Position numbers and translations under genes: made by a program. DNA of 64,000 nt from positions 1-64,000 of the forward strand of contig CP025321.1 of NCBI GenBank assembly GCA_004014935.1. The letters are read 5' to 3'. The first letter of the stretch is position 1. The number at the start of each line of letters is the position of its first letter. This document shows positions 1 through 9,799 of this stretch, piece by piece. The notes under the pieces are model-generated. The model saw only the letters and a list, made by a program, of their open reading frames with translations. It was not told where the DNA came from and did not search any database. This stretch comes from Saccharomycopsis malanga (taxonomy: Eukaryota > Ascomycota > Saccharomycetes > Ascoideales > Saccharomycopsidaceae).

Positions 1-153
1 CTGACACCCTTACCCCACTGACACCCTTACCCCACTGACACCCTTACCCCACTGACACCCTTACCCCACTGACACCCTTACCCCACTGACACCCTTACCC
101 CACTGACACCCTTACCCCACTGACACCCTTACCCCACTGACACCCTTACCCCA
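1..153. repeat. Telomeric 17-bp tandem repeat array (9 units)
   Basis: Nine exact head-to-tail copies of CTGACACCCTTACCCCA start at the first base of the window and stop at base 153. The G-rich complement is TGGGGTAAGGGTGTCAG. The C-rich strand runs 5' to 3' into the chromosome, which is the orientation of a left telomere, and the array touches the window edge. Many budding yeasts have long, species-specific, non-TTAGGG telomere units with a GGTGT-like core, and this unit contains GGGTGT. Telomere identity is inferred from position, orientation, homogeneity and the pyrimidine-rich DNA next to it. Confidence 0.85.
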
Positions 154-610
154 CTTCCTAACATACCTTGCACCCTCACCCACCCTTCTCCTCACTATCT
201 CACATTCTGTCACCCTGCTTCCTCGCATCCTTACCTACTAACTACCCCACATCCGACCATCCTTACCTTCCTGATACCCTGCCTTCTCGCTTATTGGCTT
301 CCTTGTTACCCTGCTTCCTCACATCCTTGCCTCCTCTAGTCCTTGTCCCTTGCTATTTTACTACCTCACTACCTCACTACCTTGCCTCCTTAGCACTTTA
401 CTACTTCGCTACTTCGCTACTTTACTACTTTACTACTTTACTACTTTACTACTTTACTACTTTACTACTTATTCTAATCTATTCTTTTGTTCAATCTCCT
501 CTACTTAATTATCTCCTCTACATGTATCTTACTGCGCAAACTACTAACTTCCCTTCAATTCAAATACCTATCTTGGCTGCTTAACTCCTAGATTCTCCCA
601 GTCCTATCGT
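154..610. repeat. Pyrimidine-rich subtelomeric stretch with 8-bp microsatellite
   Basis: The top strand is almost only C and T, with many CCTTRCC-like words resembling degenerate telomere units. At about 400-470 it contains a short tandem array of an 8-bp unit (CTACTTTA). A 138-codon open frame crosses this stretch, but its Leu/Ser/Thr/Tyr-only composition simply reflects the base bias. I read this as telomere-adjacent degenerate repeat DNA, not a gene. Confidence 0.6.
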
Positions 611-2856
611 CTCTCATCCAGTAAATATATTAATCCCCTTTATTTTATATACTCTTATCATTCAATCAGTTATTGCATTCCTGGTTTCAGTTCAATGACT
701 CCAAAAAGGCTCTTTTGGGGATTAGAAGAGCTCCAAAACAGTAACATTCAAGGCCTGGAAAATAGACGTTATTAATTGAATAAAAATAAACGCGTCTTTC
801 ATGTGACTCATGCATGCTTGTGCATTTTGATACATACTTCAACTAATACTTGAAAACTTTTCATATTTTACAACTCTTATCAATTGAAACACTAATTTAT
901 TAATATTATAACAGATTAAATAAACGTAGAATTTAACATGAACAGTTGCTCAACGTGACTTTCTCTTTTGGCGCTAAACGTATACCTGTAAATACTGGTT
1001 CAACAACATGACGCGTTTAACTCTCGCCATTCGTGATTCCAAAGGTTTCAATTAATATTGATCAATTATTTGCTTTGGTTTACTTACATCTCCATCATTT
1101 CAAGCTTGGTCATGCTGTGGCTTCTAGCAATAAACATCATTAGCTATTCCTTATTCAACCACCTTGACGCGTCCACTTCAACACCAAATAATGTCTTTCT
1201 TACAATTAAAACTGCTTCCCCATTCTAAAACAACCTTGACAATACTTTCAAGTTGAATTATAGTAAATAAAAAAATTGATTTAATGCCTGACTCGAACCA
1301 CGCACTTTCAAGCAGTAAAAACTTAAGGAAAATGCCAACCATACTATAGTGACATTATTCAATTGGTAAATTTTCCCGCTCTGCCATACGCGCAAGTCCT
1401 ACAGTCATGTGCTATCCCGGATACCTTCGGTTTTTACCGGTAATACACGCTAATTTTTACCTGAATGCACTATGCTGCACTGTTATGTTTCTCAATGCGG
1501 ATATCACATTTTGGCTTTTATTCATAATAATCTCACTTATTACACCTTTTCCAAGGTTTATTTCAAAAATGAACAAGTTTATATGAAAGCGCAGCTTGTT
1601 TTCTTCTAAATTATCAAAAAAATGTTGGAAATATTGAGTTTTTAGTTTTCAATTATTTAGTTAATACTTAACCTTGGTCGAAGTGTCAAAACTTGAACAA
1701 GTTCAGTCTTTTGTATTTCATGCCACATTATTTACATTAATAATCAGTATTAGAAAAAAAGATTTGAAGCTGGGTCGATTAGAATCACGAATTAGACTCG
1801 CTTAATCTGTATCAGACTCTTACTCATATCGTTAAGTGTTCATTTATATAACGTTGTTGTTTTTTCTCCTGGTATACATACTATTATCACTGCTTGAAAG
1901 GTTATTTGCCTACCTGAACCAGGTTTGTTTTTTAAATTTCATGTATTGTAGTTCAGTTCCCTAGTAGAAAAAATTACAACTACTTTTTGTAAAGCCAAAT
2001 ATTTCGCCCCCTCATTATTTTAAAGCAATTCCCAAAATTGCGGTTCAGGTCCAATCCAATTTTTGTTTGGCTAGCGTGTTTGTTTTAATATGCTTACACT
2101 CTCCGAAAATGTACTATGTGCTGGAGGTATTCAAGTGTCTTGACAATAATTACCTTCTACCCCCCAAACCCTGTATAAACCTTATATTTCGAAGAGGATA
2201 TATTTCTCTTTCAAGTTAGTCCGTAAAGTAGGAGGCCATACAGCTACTTATACTACAATCGACCGTTTTTTTAGCAAAAAGTATATTATCTTTTTGATTT
2301 TCCCTACAAACAGAGACCCCTGATTGAAAACATCAATTTTTATCAAAAGTGGCACACTTCTCTTACAAAGGCCTCCATACCTATAATGTTACTCTTTATC
2401 ACATGCTTCGATGGTTTGGCAAAATGCACTTCTACACTGATTGTTATCCTATATGCTTTCTCTTTATGGCTTTTTTCTATGAACCACCCTTGACAGGCTT
2501 TCCTCTGAAGAATAATCTCCTCTATGTTTGACTAAAGTTCAGGTAGTGTAATATAGTTTACCACCATTAATACAGATAGATGTTTGGCTACAGTTTTTCT
2601 AACATAAAAATTTTTCATAGACATGATTCTTTATTTGACTGCCGCTCATTAAACAGAACTATAAAGTGCAACATTATAGTTCATCTAATTTATCGGAAAA
2701 CAACTTTCACAGTAAAAAGTTCATACAACATTTTGGTGAGGTTTTGAGCCCGGAACCAAAAATGAGATGCTTTATATAATGCGATGCCATCATAGAGCAA
2801 CTTGAATATAGACGGAAACTATTCGGACTGAGCCATGAAGTTGTGAAGTCACTGCA
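611..2856. other. Gene-free AT-rich subtelomeric region
   Basis: About 2.2 kb without a convincing coding region. ACGCGT words occur near 785, 1010 and 1164. A tRNA-like relic lies at 1282-1355 and is listed separately. A 60-codon frame near 2349 starts at GTG and has no recognisable content. Nothing else was identified. Confidence 0.5.
1282..1355 (-). other. tRNA-like relic with pol III-type boxes
   Basis: On the minus strand an A-box-like word (TATAGTATGGTTGGCA) is followed about 40 bases later by a near-perfect B box (GTGGTTCGAGTCA), then a run of seven T about 12 bases downstream, like a pol III terminator. A 5-bp anticodon-stem-like helix can be drawn, but the T stem does not pair and the acceptor pairs only partly. 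I read it as a decayed tRNA gene or SINE head, not a working tRNA. Confidence 0.3.
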
Positions 2857-3912
2857 ATGAGCAACTATATTGCATCTATCAGGTTATTGCGTGTTTCGAG
2901 GTTTAACAAGTCTTGCGCGTCTCCTATATGTGTGAATAGAGGATTTTTCACTGGAAATCTTGACAATAATACATCCATTAACCATGAACGTTTGAGTATT
3001 CCAAGAAACAAGATTAACTATACTTATAATGGAAACCACAAGTTTACAGCAAATCAAACTAGGCTTTCAAAGAAAGCAGAAGAGGAGAAACTGTCTCTGG
3101 AGCTCAAAAAGAGGAATTTGAGATTAATAAATGCAGCAGATATGATGAAAATGATTGAGAAAAAGGTCCCAACTTTGCTTGTTGAGTCGTTTCCTGCTGA
3201 AAAGTTGTCCAAACATATTATTCTTCGAATCTGTCCACATACACTTACCTTTCTACCCATATTCAAGCATCAATACTCATACTTTACAGTCTTACAAACC
3301 TTGCGGCTTGTAATCACCAACTTTATAGTCAACCCCAAAGTAAAGCTTCATATCAGTAGTATACATATGGAAGAGCCTGCGGTGCAGATAGACGAAACCG
3401 ACATTGAGGAAAATGTTCAGGAAAGCTTGGAGAAGGAGCTTATAGATAGAATTCCAATGTTTTCTGAATCTGCGCCAGGCTCTCATAAGTACAGTTTGTT
3501 TCCTTGGACTCGTAAAATTATTGTCAAATGGAGAACATGTGCAGAAGGGTGTAATCATTTACAAGACAAGACTATCAGGAAAAACATTGAAAATTCCATG
3601 GAATTTTCAAGGTATCAAACTTCTGAAGCAAAGTTGGGCAAGTTCAAGTTATCTCAGTTGAATGAAATAAATTTATCAAGCATGAAATTTAGTGCTTTAA
3701 ATAGTTCAATGGGAGAGATACTATCAAAGGTCCCTGATCATGAAAAAGCAAATGGTAAAAGCCATGAAAGTGAAAGAGTTTTAAGTGGAATTTTTATCTT
3801 TGAGTTGAACTTGCTGAATGATAAAGTTCTCGTTCATAATATCGAGGATATCGAAATCATAGAAAGAAAGATCGAGGTGCCCGATCTCAATAATTTGGTA
3901 GGTGCTACTTAG
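2857..3912 (+). CDS. Putative mitochondrial protein of unknown function
   Basis: 351 codons from an ATG, ending TAG. The first 35 residues are rich in Arg, Ser and hydrophobic residues and poor in acidic ones (RLLRVSRFNKS), as in a mitochondrial presequence. A Lys/Glu-rich stretch follows at about residues 65-90. Then comes the most gene-like part (about 90-250), with ILRICPH, a KLHISSIHMEEP segment and IIVKWRTCAEGCNHLQ, which contains closely spaced cysteines. I do not recognise the family with confidence; a fungal mitochondrial protein of the MRX/AIM type is possible. It is the gene nearest the telomere and is convergent with DCR2. Confidence 0.75.
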   Translation: MSNYIASIRLLRVSRFNKSCASPICVNRGFFTGNLDNNTSINHERLSIPRNKINYTYNGNHKFTANQTRLSKKAEEEKLSLELKKRNLRLINAADMMKMIEKKVPTLLVESFPAEKLSKHIILRICPHTLTFLPIFKHQYSYFTVLQTLRLVITNFIVNPKVKLHISSIHMEEPAVQIDETDIEENVQESLEKELIDRIPMFSESAPGSHKYSLFPWTRKIIVKWRTCAEGCNHLQDKTIRKNIENSMEFSRYQTSEAKLGKFKLSQLNEINLSSMKFSALNSSMGEILSKVPDHEKANGKSHESERVLSGIFIFELNLLNDKVLVHNIEDIEIIERKIEVPDLNNLVGAT

Positions 3913-4346
3913 AATAATGCAGTGTAAATATATTTGTTAGTTGTTGTACGTTAAAGTTTCTACTTTGGTAGTGTATTTAGAAATGATTAATGTTACTTTT
4001 ATTAAGAGACATTCACAAGATGTTGTATAGTTATAGGATGGACTTTTGTTTTTGTTATCTTTTGTTTACTGTTAAATGACAACAAGCAATCCTGAGTATA
4101 CATTTTCATGTTTACAAGCACCCATAATTCACGTCTATATAGTGAAACATTATAAGTTTTCAGATCATAGTCACAAGTTGACCTGCCTCTTTCCTTTGCG
4201 GAGCCTCAAACCACTAAATGGAACAGCTAGTGGCCACTTTTAGTGATAATTAGACACCTCAAACTACAAATCGGCCAGTTCTTCAAATTACAAAATTCGA
4301 AACAACAGTAAAGAAAAGTTTATAAAACAAACACTAAGTTCAGAAA
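3913..4346. other. Convergent 3' intergenic region
   Basis: AT-rich DNA between two convergent genes. It should hold both 3' untranslated regions. No other feature seen. Confidence 0.4.
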
Positions 4347-6191
4347 TTACATTTTGGCCACACCACCGTCAACCAAAACCTGTTGATCAATAACATTTTC
4401 CGCATCACCTTCAACACGTTTCCAACTAGTAATGCTATTGGAATTGGCGTTAATTTCGTAAACTCTCAATCTTCTAGCGGTGCCTCCATATCCACCATAC
4501 CCGCCTTCTCCAGCAGCGCCGGCATAACACAACCACATATTGTGATTGTTAGGGGAGCCGTCTAAAGTATCATACAAGCAATAATCATTACAATGGTCAT
4601 GTCCGACAGATGCAACAGAAACACCTAATTTTGCAAAAACTTTTCTTCCACCGGTGTTATACGATGGAGCTGTGACGCCTTCTTTAGCACTTCCAACAAT
4701 GTTGCCATCGCGAAAGTTTCTGAATTCGGGTATTGGAATGTGGAAGAATGCCATGGAAAGATGAATGTGAGAATACTTTGCAATAGAAGGTTTTAAGTTG
4801 ATATACGTATTCTCGAGCCATTCAAGTTGGTTTTCTTTGAGCCAGTCATAACCGGGGTTTGTTTTCGGTGTTGGCGAATATTTGTGGGTATCCAAGAACC
4901 ATAACAGCATGGCAGGATTAGTAGATTTAGGGCCTTGAACAGTAAGATAGTAGTTTCCAACTCCACTAACGTCTTTAGGTCCCAACTCAGATAAAGAGTA
5001 AGGTAAGCTACGGGTTATTTCCATCACTTGAGCCCTAGTCAAACTACTTTCATCATCGTGGTTCCCCAATGTAGTAGCAAAAGGAATTTTGAGTTGAATG
5101 AACAATGCCAATGACTTCAATAAGGATGATAAAGCATCTGGCGAAGTTTCTCCGAAAATCTGGTCACCAGTAAGAATCACCATGTCAGGTTTTTCTTTGT
5201 CTAGAACCAGCTTGACAAATCTGAGTGTGCGTGGATCAGCCTCACATCCATTTTCTGTTTCTGGCGGAAATGGATCACGACATTTGCCTACACCATTTGA
5301 AAAGTGCAAATCAGCAACTTGAAGGATTTTGAACTTGCCGTCTGAATTTATCTTGAGGGTAGGCCGTTTGAATGATTTTAATGAGCTTTTCAACTTTTTA
5401 TTTGATAGCGTGATAAAAGTTTTATACATTTGGCCCTGTAGTAGTAAAGGTTGTTTAATCATATACCAGTCAGGGCGAGGGTCAACCGCATCTTCACCAT
5501 AAAGAATATCTACTTCTTGAAGGGTATTTTCAGCATCAAACATGCCATACTTACACCATAATCCTGCTTCTTTCTCATGCCAACCTATCTGTTGTACATC
5601 TTTTACAGTTGGTATTTTGTCCTCTCGTTTTTCTTTTTTATCTGAGGAAAAAAGTTTACTTTTGGTGTACTGAAAGTTTTCTTGTATCATCTCAGAAAAT
5701 GATTCGCCTCTATTATTATAGTCGTTGATTACATGGGCAGGTATATGTTGTTTGTCTACTTCTGGGTTATACACTGCAATCTGTTCAACAAACTTTTTTT
5801 GTTTGTTAAAGTTATGCAAAAGATAGTTGTCATTTTTGAGTTCTTTGGAATTTATAGTTTTCGCGAATAAGTAGTAATTGGTGATATCAAAATTCCACAG
5901 GTTTTTATCTTTCAAATAAAGGTTTTTATTTACCTGTTTCCATGTTATAAGTTTGCTATTCTTTGTATCCGAGTCTGATATTATGCAACGCGAATACGTT
6001 TTCGGACACTTTTTGAGCTTCAAATCAATAATGTATTCGAAATTCTCTACATTCGCTTCATGTTTTTCATCCTCATCATCATCGGTTTCAAAAAACACAT
6101 CCCGATTTCGTTGCAATATGAGAAAAGTAGCCGCAATCGCTACCACAACAAGAAGGTAATATACCAGCCGCACTAACTTTTTGGATAACAT
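4347..6191 (-). CDS. DCR2: DCR2-like calcineurin-fold phosphatase
   Basis: 614 codons. The reading frame opens three codons earlier at a TTG, but the ATG at 6191 is the sensible start (MLSKKLVRLVYYLL). Residues about 8-26 form an N-terminal hydrophobic anchor. The C-terminal half carries the metallophosphoesterase motifs in order: VADLHFS, LTGDQIFGE, TLGNHDDE, FFHIPIPE and GHDHCNDYC. These supply the metal-binding Asp, His and Asn residues. The order and spacing fit yeast Dcr2/Sia1, about 578 residues in Saccharomyces cerevisiae, a dosage-dependent regulator of the G1/S transition also linked to dephosphorylation of Ire1 and Sic1. The role is inferred from family. The upstream region holds a CACGTG box. 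Confidence 0.9.
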   Translation of the reverse strand: MLSKKLVRLVYYLLVVVAIAATFLILQRNRDVFFETDDDEDEKHEANVENFEYIIDLKLKKCPKTYSRCIISDSDTKNSKLITWKQVNKNLYLKDKNLWNFDITNYYLFAKTINSKELKNDNYLLHNFNKQKKFVEQIAVYNPEVDKQHIPAHVINDYNNRGESFSEMIQENFQYTKSKLFSSDKKEKREDKIPTVKDVQQIGWHEKEAGLWCKYGMFDAENTLQEVDILYGEDAVDPRPDWYMIKQPLLLQGQMYKTFITLSNKKLKSSLKSFKRPTLKINSDGKFKILQVADLHFSNGVGKCRDPFPPETENGCEADPRTLRFVKLVLDKEKPDMVILTGDQIFGETSPDALSSLLKSLALFIQLKIPFATTLGNHDDESSLTRAQVMEITRSLPYSLSELGPKDVSGVGNYYLTVQGPKSTNPAMLLWFLDTHKYSPTPKTNPGYDWLKENQLEWLENTYINLKPSIAKYSHIHLSMAFFHIPIPEFRNFRDGNIVGSAKEGVTAPSYNTGGRKVFAKLGVSVASVGHDHCNDYCLYDTLDGSPNNHNMWLCYAGAAGEGGYGGYGGTARRLRVYEINANSNSITSWKRVEGDAENVIDQQVLVDGGVAKM

Positions 6192-6622
6192 GGGTGGCAA
6201 CCTTGGAAAAGCATACTAAGCCCAAAATTGGTTATCTAATATTGCATTTTGCTGGATCACTAAAAATCTGGAGAAAGACGAAAAAGTACACCATACGCCC
6301 CACGTGAATTTCGTGGTGGATAAGCTTCATAGTTAAGTATGCTAAACTACATAAGCTAACTTCAATGTTTTTGTAAATAAAAGTCTAGTTTAATGACAAT
6401 TACTAGTAGCTACGCATCTAATTTGACTAGTTGACTTATATAAAATTGAGCAAGTCTTTTAAAATCCATTCTAGAATGAATTTACTACTTTCTGATTAAT
6501 TTTTCTATGAAAACATGTATATTGATGAAATATCAACAAAATAAAAAAATAACAAATGATGGGATCTAAGACTGTATATAAAATGTTCTAGTTTAATGTT
6601 CAGAAGATTTTTTTCCATTTTT
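6192..6622. other. DCR2 upstream region
   Basis: AT-rich 430-bp gap that must hold the DCR2 promoter and the 3' end of the next gene. It contains the CACGTG motif at 6301-6306. No other feature seen. Confidence 0.4.
6300..6316. promoter_or_regulatory. E-box in an inverted repeat before DCR2
   Basis: CACGTG lies at 6301-6306, about 110 bp upstream of the DCR2 start. It forms one arm of an inverted repeat, CCACG-7 nt-CGTGG. CACGTG is bound by Cbf1/Pho4-type bHLH factors in yeasts. Function here is inferred. Confidence 0.35.
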
Positions 6623-7087
6623 CTAAGAACAAAGAACTTTGAAAGAAAATATCTGAGCAACAACAGAAATACGCTGTCCAGCAGGCAATCTAACTTCTCT
6701 CAATCTTTCTTTTGGATAATATATACCACACTGGTGATGTGGGGAGTGATATACAACACAGTTTCTTTTGGTATCGTTTTCAACCTCAAGGAAACCATAC
6801 TTGCGCTTGTCCATCTCAATACAATGGCCGACTAAAGCTGGCCCATGGCTATCACAAGTGTTTCCAGTGACGTCTAAACAAGCTTGATAGTACACATTTG
6901 CTGGGGCAAACTTACCACGAGCTTCGAGGTCTTGATCAACAGCATCTTGTGGTATAGTGGCAGGAGCAAACTTACCAAGAGCTTCAAAGTCTTGATCAAC
7001 AGCATCTTGTGGTATAGTGGCAGGAGCAGCAGCGACAAAGCCAATGACAGCGGTGCAAATAGTGAAAAACGAAGAGGCTCTAACCAT
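6623..7087 (-). CDS. Small secreted six-cysteine protein with tandem repeat
   Basis: 154 codons from ATG at 7087. Residues 1-20 form a clear signal peptide ending FVAA|APA. Next come two in-frame 20-residue repeats (APATIPQDAVDQD... each ending GKF), then the start of a third (APAN). The C-terminal domain of about 90 residues has six cysteines (QAC, NTC, GHC, RNC, HQC, VLC), enough for three disulfides. There is no Kex2-type KR or RR at the repeat borders and no GPI-like tail, so the protein is probably soluble and secreted. I recognise no family. The secreted, Cys-paired, lineage-specific look and telomere-proximal location suggest an extracellular role, but none can be assigned. The frame looks intact. 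Confidence 0.75.
   Translation of the reverse strand: MVRASSFFTICTAVIGFVAAAPATIPQDAVDQDFEALGKFAPATIPQDAVDQDLEARGKFAPANVYYQACLDVTGNTCDSHGPALVGHCIEMDKRKYGFLEVENDTKRNCVVYHSPHHQCGIYYPKERLREVRLPAGQRISVVAQIFSFKVLCS
6901..7028 (-). repeat. 60-bp tandem repeat inside the secreted-protein gene
   Basis: The units at 6901-6960 and 6961-7020 differ at 5 of 60 bases, and the first 8 bases of a third unit follow. Each unit encodes 20 residues in frame, placed just after the signal peptide. The similarity implies a recent duplication or gene-conversion homogenisation. Confidence 0.9.
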
Positions 7088-8137
7088 TTTTTAAGTAAGG
7101 TGATTTGTCAAAAAAAGTAGTCAATTGATCTGTTGTAGAAAGTAACTAAAACGTTGTAAAATTTAAAATAATGTATAATATTTTATAATGGTTTCTACAA
7201 AAGGCCCTTGAATTCAGAACCTCGAGGCGCCTTTTTATAATATTTTATGATTAAAATAACCATCATATGGTGAATAGTCCATCACAATGATTGAGACAAT
7301 GTTATGGATGGTAATATGTCGCACCATTACTGTACATGAAATAAAACCAGAAAAAGCCGTTTTGTAGCAGAGTATTGTTCAAGCTATTATTGAACATCAA
7401 GTAATTTATTGGGTACATTCACTATGAATAGATCCCCATTGTTAGCCGACCTTCATTACCAAACAGTAGTAAATGAAAACTTGGTTTCATGTATGATCTA
7501 CCAATGTATTGCAATATGCGCGCAGGAGGCCGACAATAGGTTTAGAAACGGCCAATCCCTTGCGTCTCAACACATTTAATGGTATTAATCCACTTTTCAA
7601 TGATGATCAGACTAGTCATGGGTTACGGTAACTGTTAGCCAAATAATAGGATACTATAACCTACAACCGGCACTTTTCAAGCAAAATAACCATCTATATA
7701 CAAGAAAATGGTACTCAGAACAATTCAGTTGTTTATACCAATTTAATGGTTCAACTAGGGCTGTAGACAGGAGAAATAGGAATTACAAAATAATTTAATG
7801 CAAAAAATTTTGTCAATAAAAAATAGAACAGGAAGTATAAAGAAATTTGACAAATAATTTTTACAGTTTACATCTTATCTTAAAGCCTGGCCCAGTAATA
7901 TAAGCAAGCAAAATCAGGAAAAAGTGTAAAACATATATTGATCCAGCCAAAAGATACTTGTCAAATAAAAGCAAAAAGGAAAACAGAACGTTTGGTTCAA
8001 ATATCAAAGCTAGATATAGTTATAGTATATAAGATAGCACAGCTACCAAAAGGGAAAATTGGACATGAACAATCCAATTAAATCTATTATTCGTTTCTTC
8101 ATAGTTTTCGAACAACAAAAGGTGCAAAATCGTATCA
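7088..8137. other. AT-rich intergenic region
   Basis: About 1 kb containing the promoter of the secreted-protein gene and the 3' side of the transporter gene. I see no coding region, RNA gene or repeat copy. Confidence 0.4.
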
Positions 8138-9799
8138 TCATACTGCTCCAGCTTCGTGCATAGCAATTTCTTCTCTATTTTCAGCATGCTCAGGATCCTG
8201 CTTCTCTTGATCAACAGCCTTGATTGGAGTGCTCTTAACAAGGAACATCATTATGAAAAATGTGGCCTGTGCTGCCACTACCAAGTACATACAATTCTGA
8301 AACCTTTTGTAGAGATCGTATCTTTCCCTGGAGTCTGACTTGTAAAACTCCAATTTGCCCAACAATGTCGCAATGATTGCACTTGCTATGCAAACACCAA
8401 TCTGAGCTCCAGTCTGGAAAATTCCAGTGACCAAGCCGTGGAAGTGTAAAGGAGTTTGACTCATGATTGTATTCACATAAACCATGAAATACAAGTTGCA
8501 AGCGTAACCCGCAATAAAGAGTCCGGCAAAGTGGAATTTCCAGTACTCATTAGTCACACGGTAATCTAATCTAGACATCCACACAGCGCTTCCAACCGAC
8601 AAGACTCCGGAGAATATCAAAAAGTTCTTGGCTCCAAATTTTCTAACGTATCCCTCTCTATAGATAAAGGAGCTGAAAAGCAAACCAGCTGTATGTGGAA
8701 GCAATTTCACACCGGCCATCAAAGGAGAGTCGTAACAAACGTATTCGTAGTACTGTATCAATGTGGTTAAAATGCCAATGAAGGCAAAGAAGAGCCAAAA
8801 TAATCCAAAAAATAATGGGAAAAAATTGACAATCTTGAAGATCTCTAAAGGAAAAAGCAAATCCATGTGGAGTCTCCAGTCATGATGTGGTTGATTTCCA
8901 GATGTTCCTTCAGACTGACCTGGCGGTAATATCTTGTTGGAGTGCTTTTTCTTGTAACGAGTTAAGTAAAAATCTTCAAATATAAATACCAGAACCATTA
9001 AGAGAAAGCCAATAGGAAGAGGAATATAAACTTTTGGAGAATCCCATTTTTCGCCTGCTTCTGTAAGGCCAAAAATAATTAATAACAAACCCACCACCAA
9101 AAGAAACACTCCTGCGAAATTCAAATTTTTAACCTTTAAATTCTTGTGGCCCTCGGTTTTTGGAACTGGAATGATAATGAAATATAATATTATCAATGTT
9201 AAACTAGACATGGCAAAAGTGAAATAGAAAAAACCCTTGTAACCAATCTTGCTTTCAGAAAGAGCTCCAGCAATCACAAAACCTATTCCAAAAGATGCAG
9301 TCAAAGAATGGGAAAATGGCCTTAAAGCCTTCTCGCGCTCTTTTCCTTGGAAATAGTTTCCTGTGAGTGCATAGCCCGAAGGTAGCAAAGCTGCACCTCC
9401 AATACCTTGAAATGCTCTGAAAATAATCAAGGCAATGATATTGTTCTCAACTACAGCCGTTAATAAGGAAAACAATGCCATGGTACCAAGACCACACAAA
9501 AATACTCTATGAACACCTACAATGTCAGCAAGTTTCCCAAACAAGATGATGAAAGAACCTAATGTTAAAGCATAGGCAGAAACCATCCAACTGGCAGTTG
9601 CTGATGAAGCGCCAGTACGTTCTGCAACGGATAGCAACAGGCTAACACCACCACTAATATTCAAGTTATCCAAACATAGAGCTGCAAGTATGATAGAGAA
9701 AACAAACCATTTACCTCTATATTTGTCTGGAACTACCCGTCTACCACGATGCCCCACTTTCACAACTTCGTTGAACCCACTAGAAATTGGATTAGGCAT
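8138..9799 (-). CDS. ATR1-like DHA2-family drug:H+ antiporter
   Basis: 553 codons from ATG at 9799. Many hydrophobic segments are spaced like the 14-helix DHA2 branch of the major facilitator superfamily. Near the N-terminus SWMVSAYALTLGSFIILFG leads into KLADIVGVHR (motif A between helices 2 and 3), and GIGGAALLPSGYAL resembles the conserved helix-5 region of Atr1-type proteins. The C-terminus is hydrophilic and acidic. S. cerevisiae Atr1 (about 542 residues) exports aminotriazole and borate; the substrate here is unknown. The promoter carries a palindromic pair of Yap1-type sites, which fits the stress regulation known for ATR1. Confidence 0.88.
   Translation of the reverse strand: MPNPISSGFNEVVKVGHRGRRVVPDKYRGKWFVFSIILAALCLDNLNISGGVSLLLSVAERTGASSATASWMVSAYALTLGSFIILFGKLADIVGVHRVFLCGLGTMALFSLLTAVVENNIIALIIFRAFQGIGGAALLPSGYALTGNYFQGKEREKALRPFSHSLTASFGIGFVIAGALSESKIGYKGFFYFTFAMSSLTLIILYFIIIPVPKTEGHKNLKVKNLNFAGVFLLVVGLLLIIFGLTEAGEKWDSPKVYIPLPIGFLLMVLVFIFEDFYLTRYKKKHSNKILPPGQSEGTSGNQPHHDWRLHMDLLFPLEIFKIVNFFPLFFGLFWLFFAFIGILTTLIQYYEYVCYDSPLMAGVKLLPHTAGLLFSSFIYREGYVRKFGAKNFLIFSGVLSVGSAVWMSRLDYRVTNEYWKFHFAGLFIAGYACNLYFMVYVNTIMSQTPLHFHGLVTGIFQTGAQIGVCIASAIIATLLGKLEFYKSDSRERYDLYKRFQNCMYLVVAAQATFFIMMFLVKSTPIKAVDQEKQDPEHAENREEIAMHEAGAV

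Noticed and set aside
168-584. 138-codon open frame next to the telomere repeats
   Set aside because: It follows a C/T-only top strand, so absence of stops and a Leu/Ser/Pro/Thr composition are expected. No domain or start context supports it.
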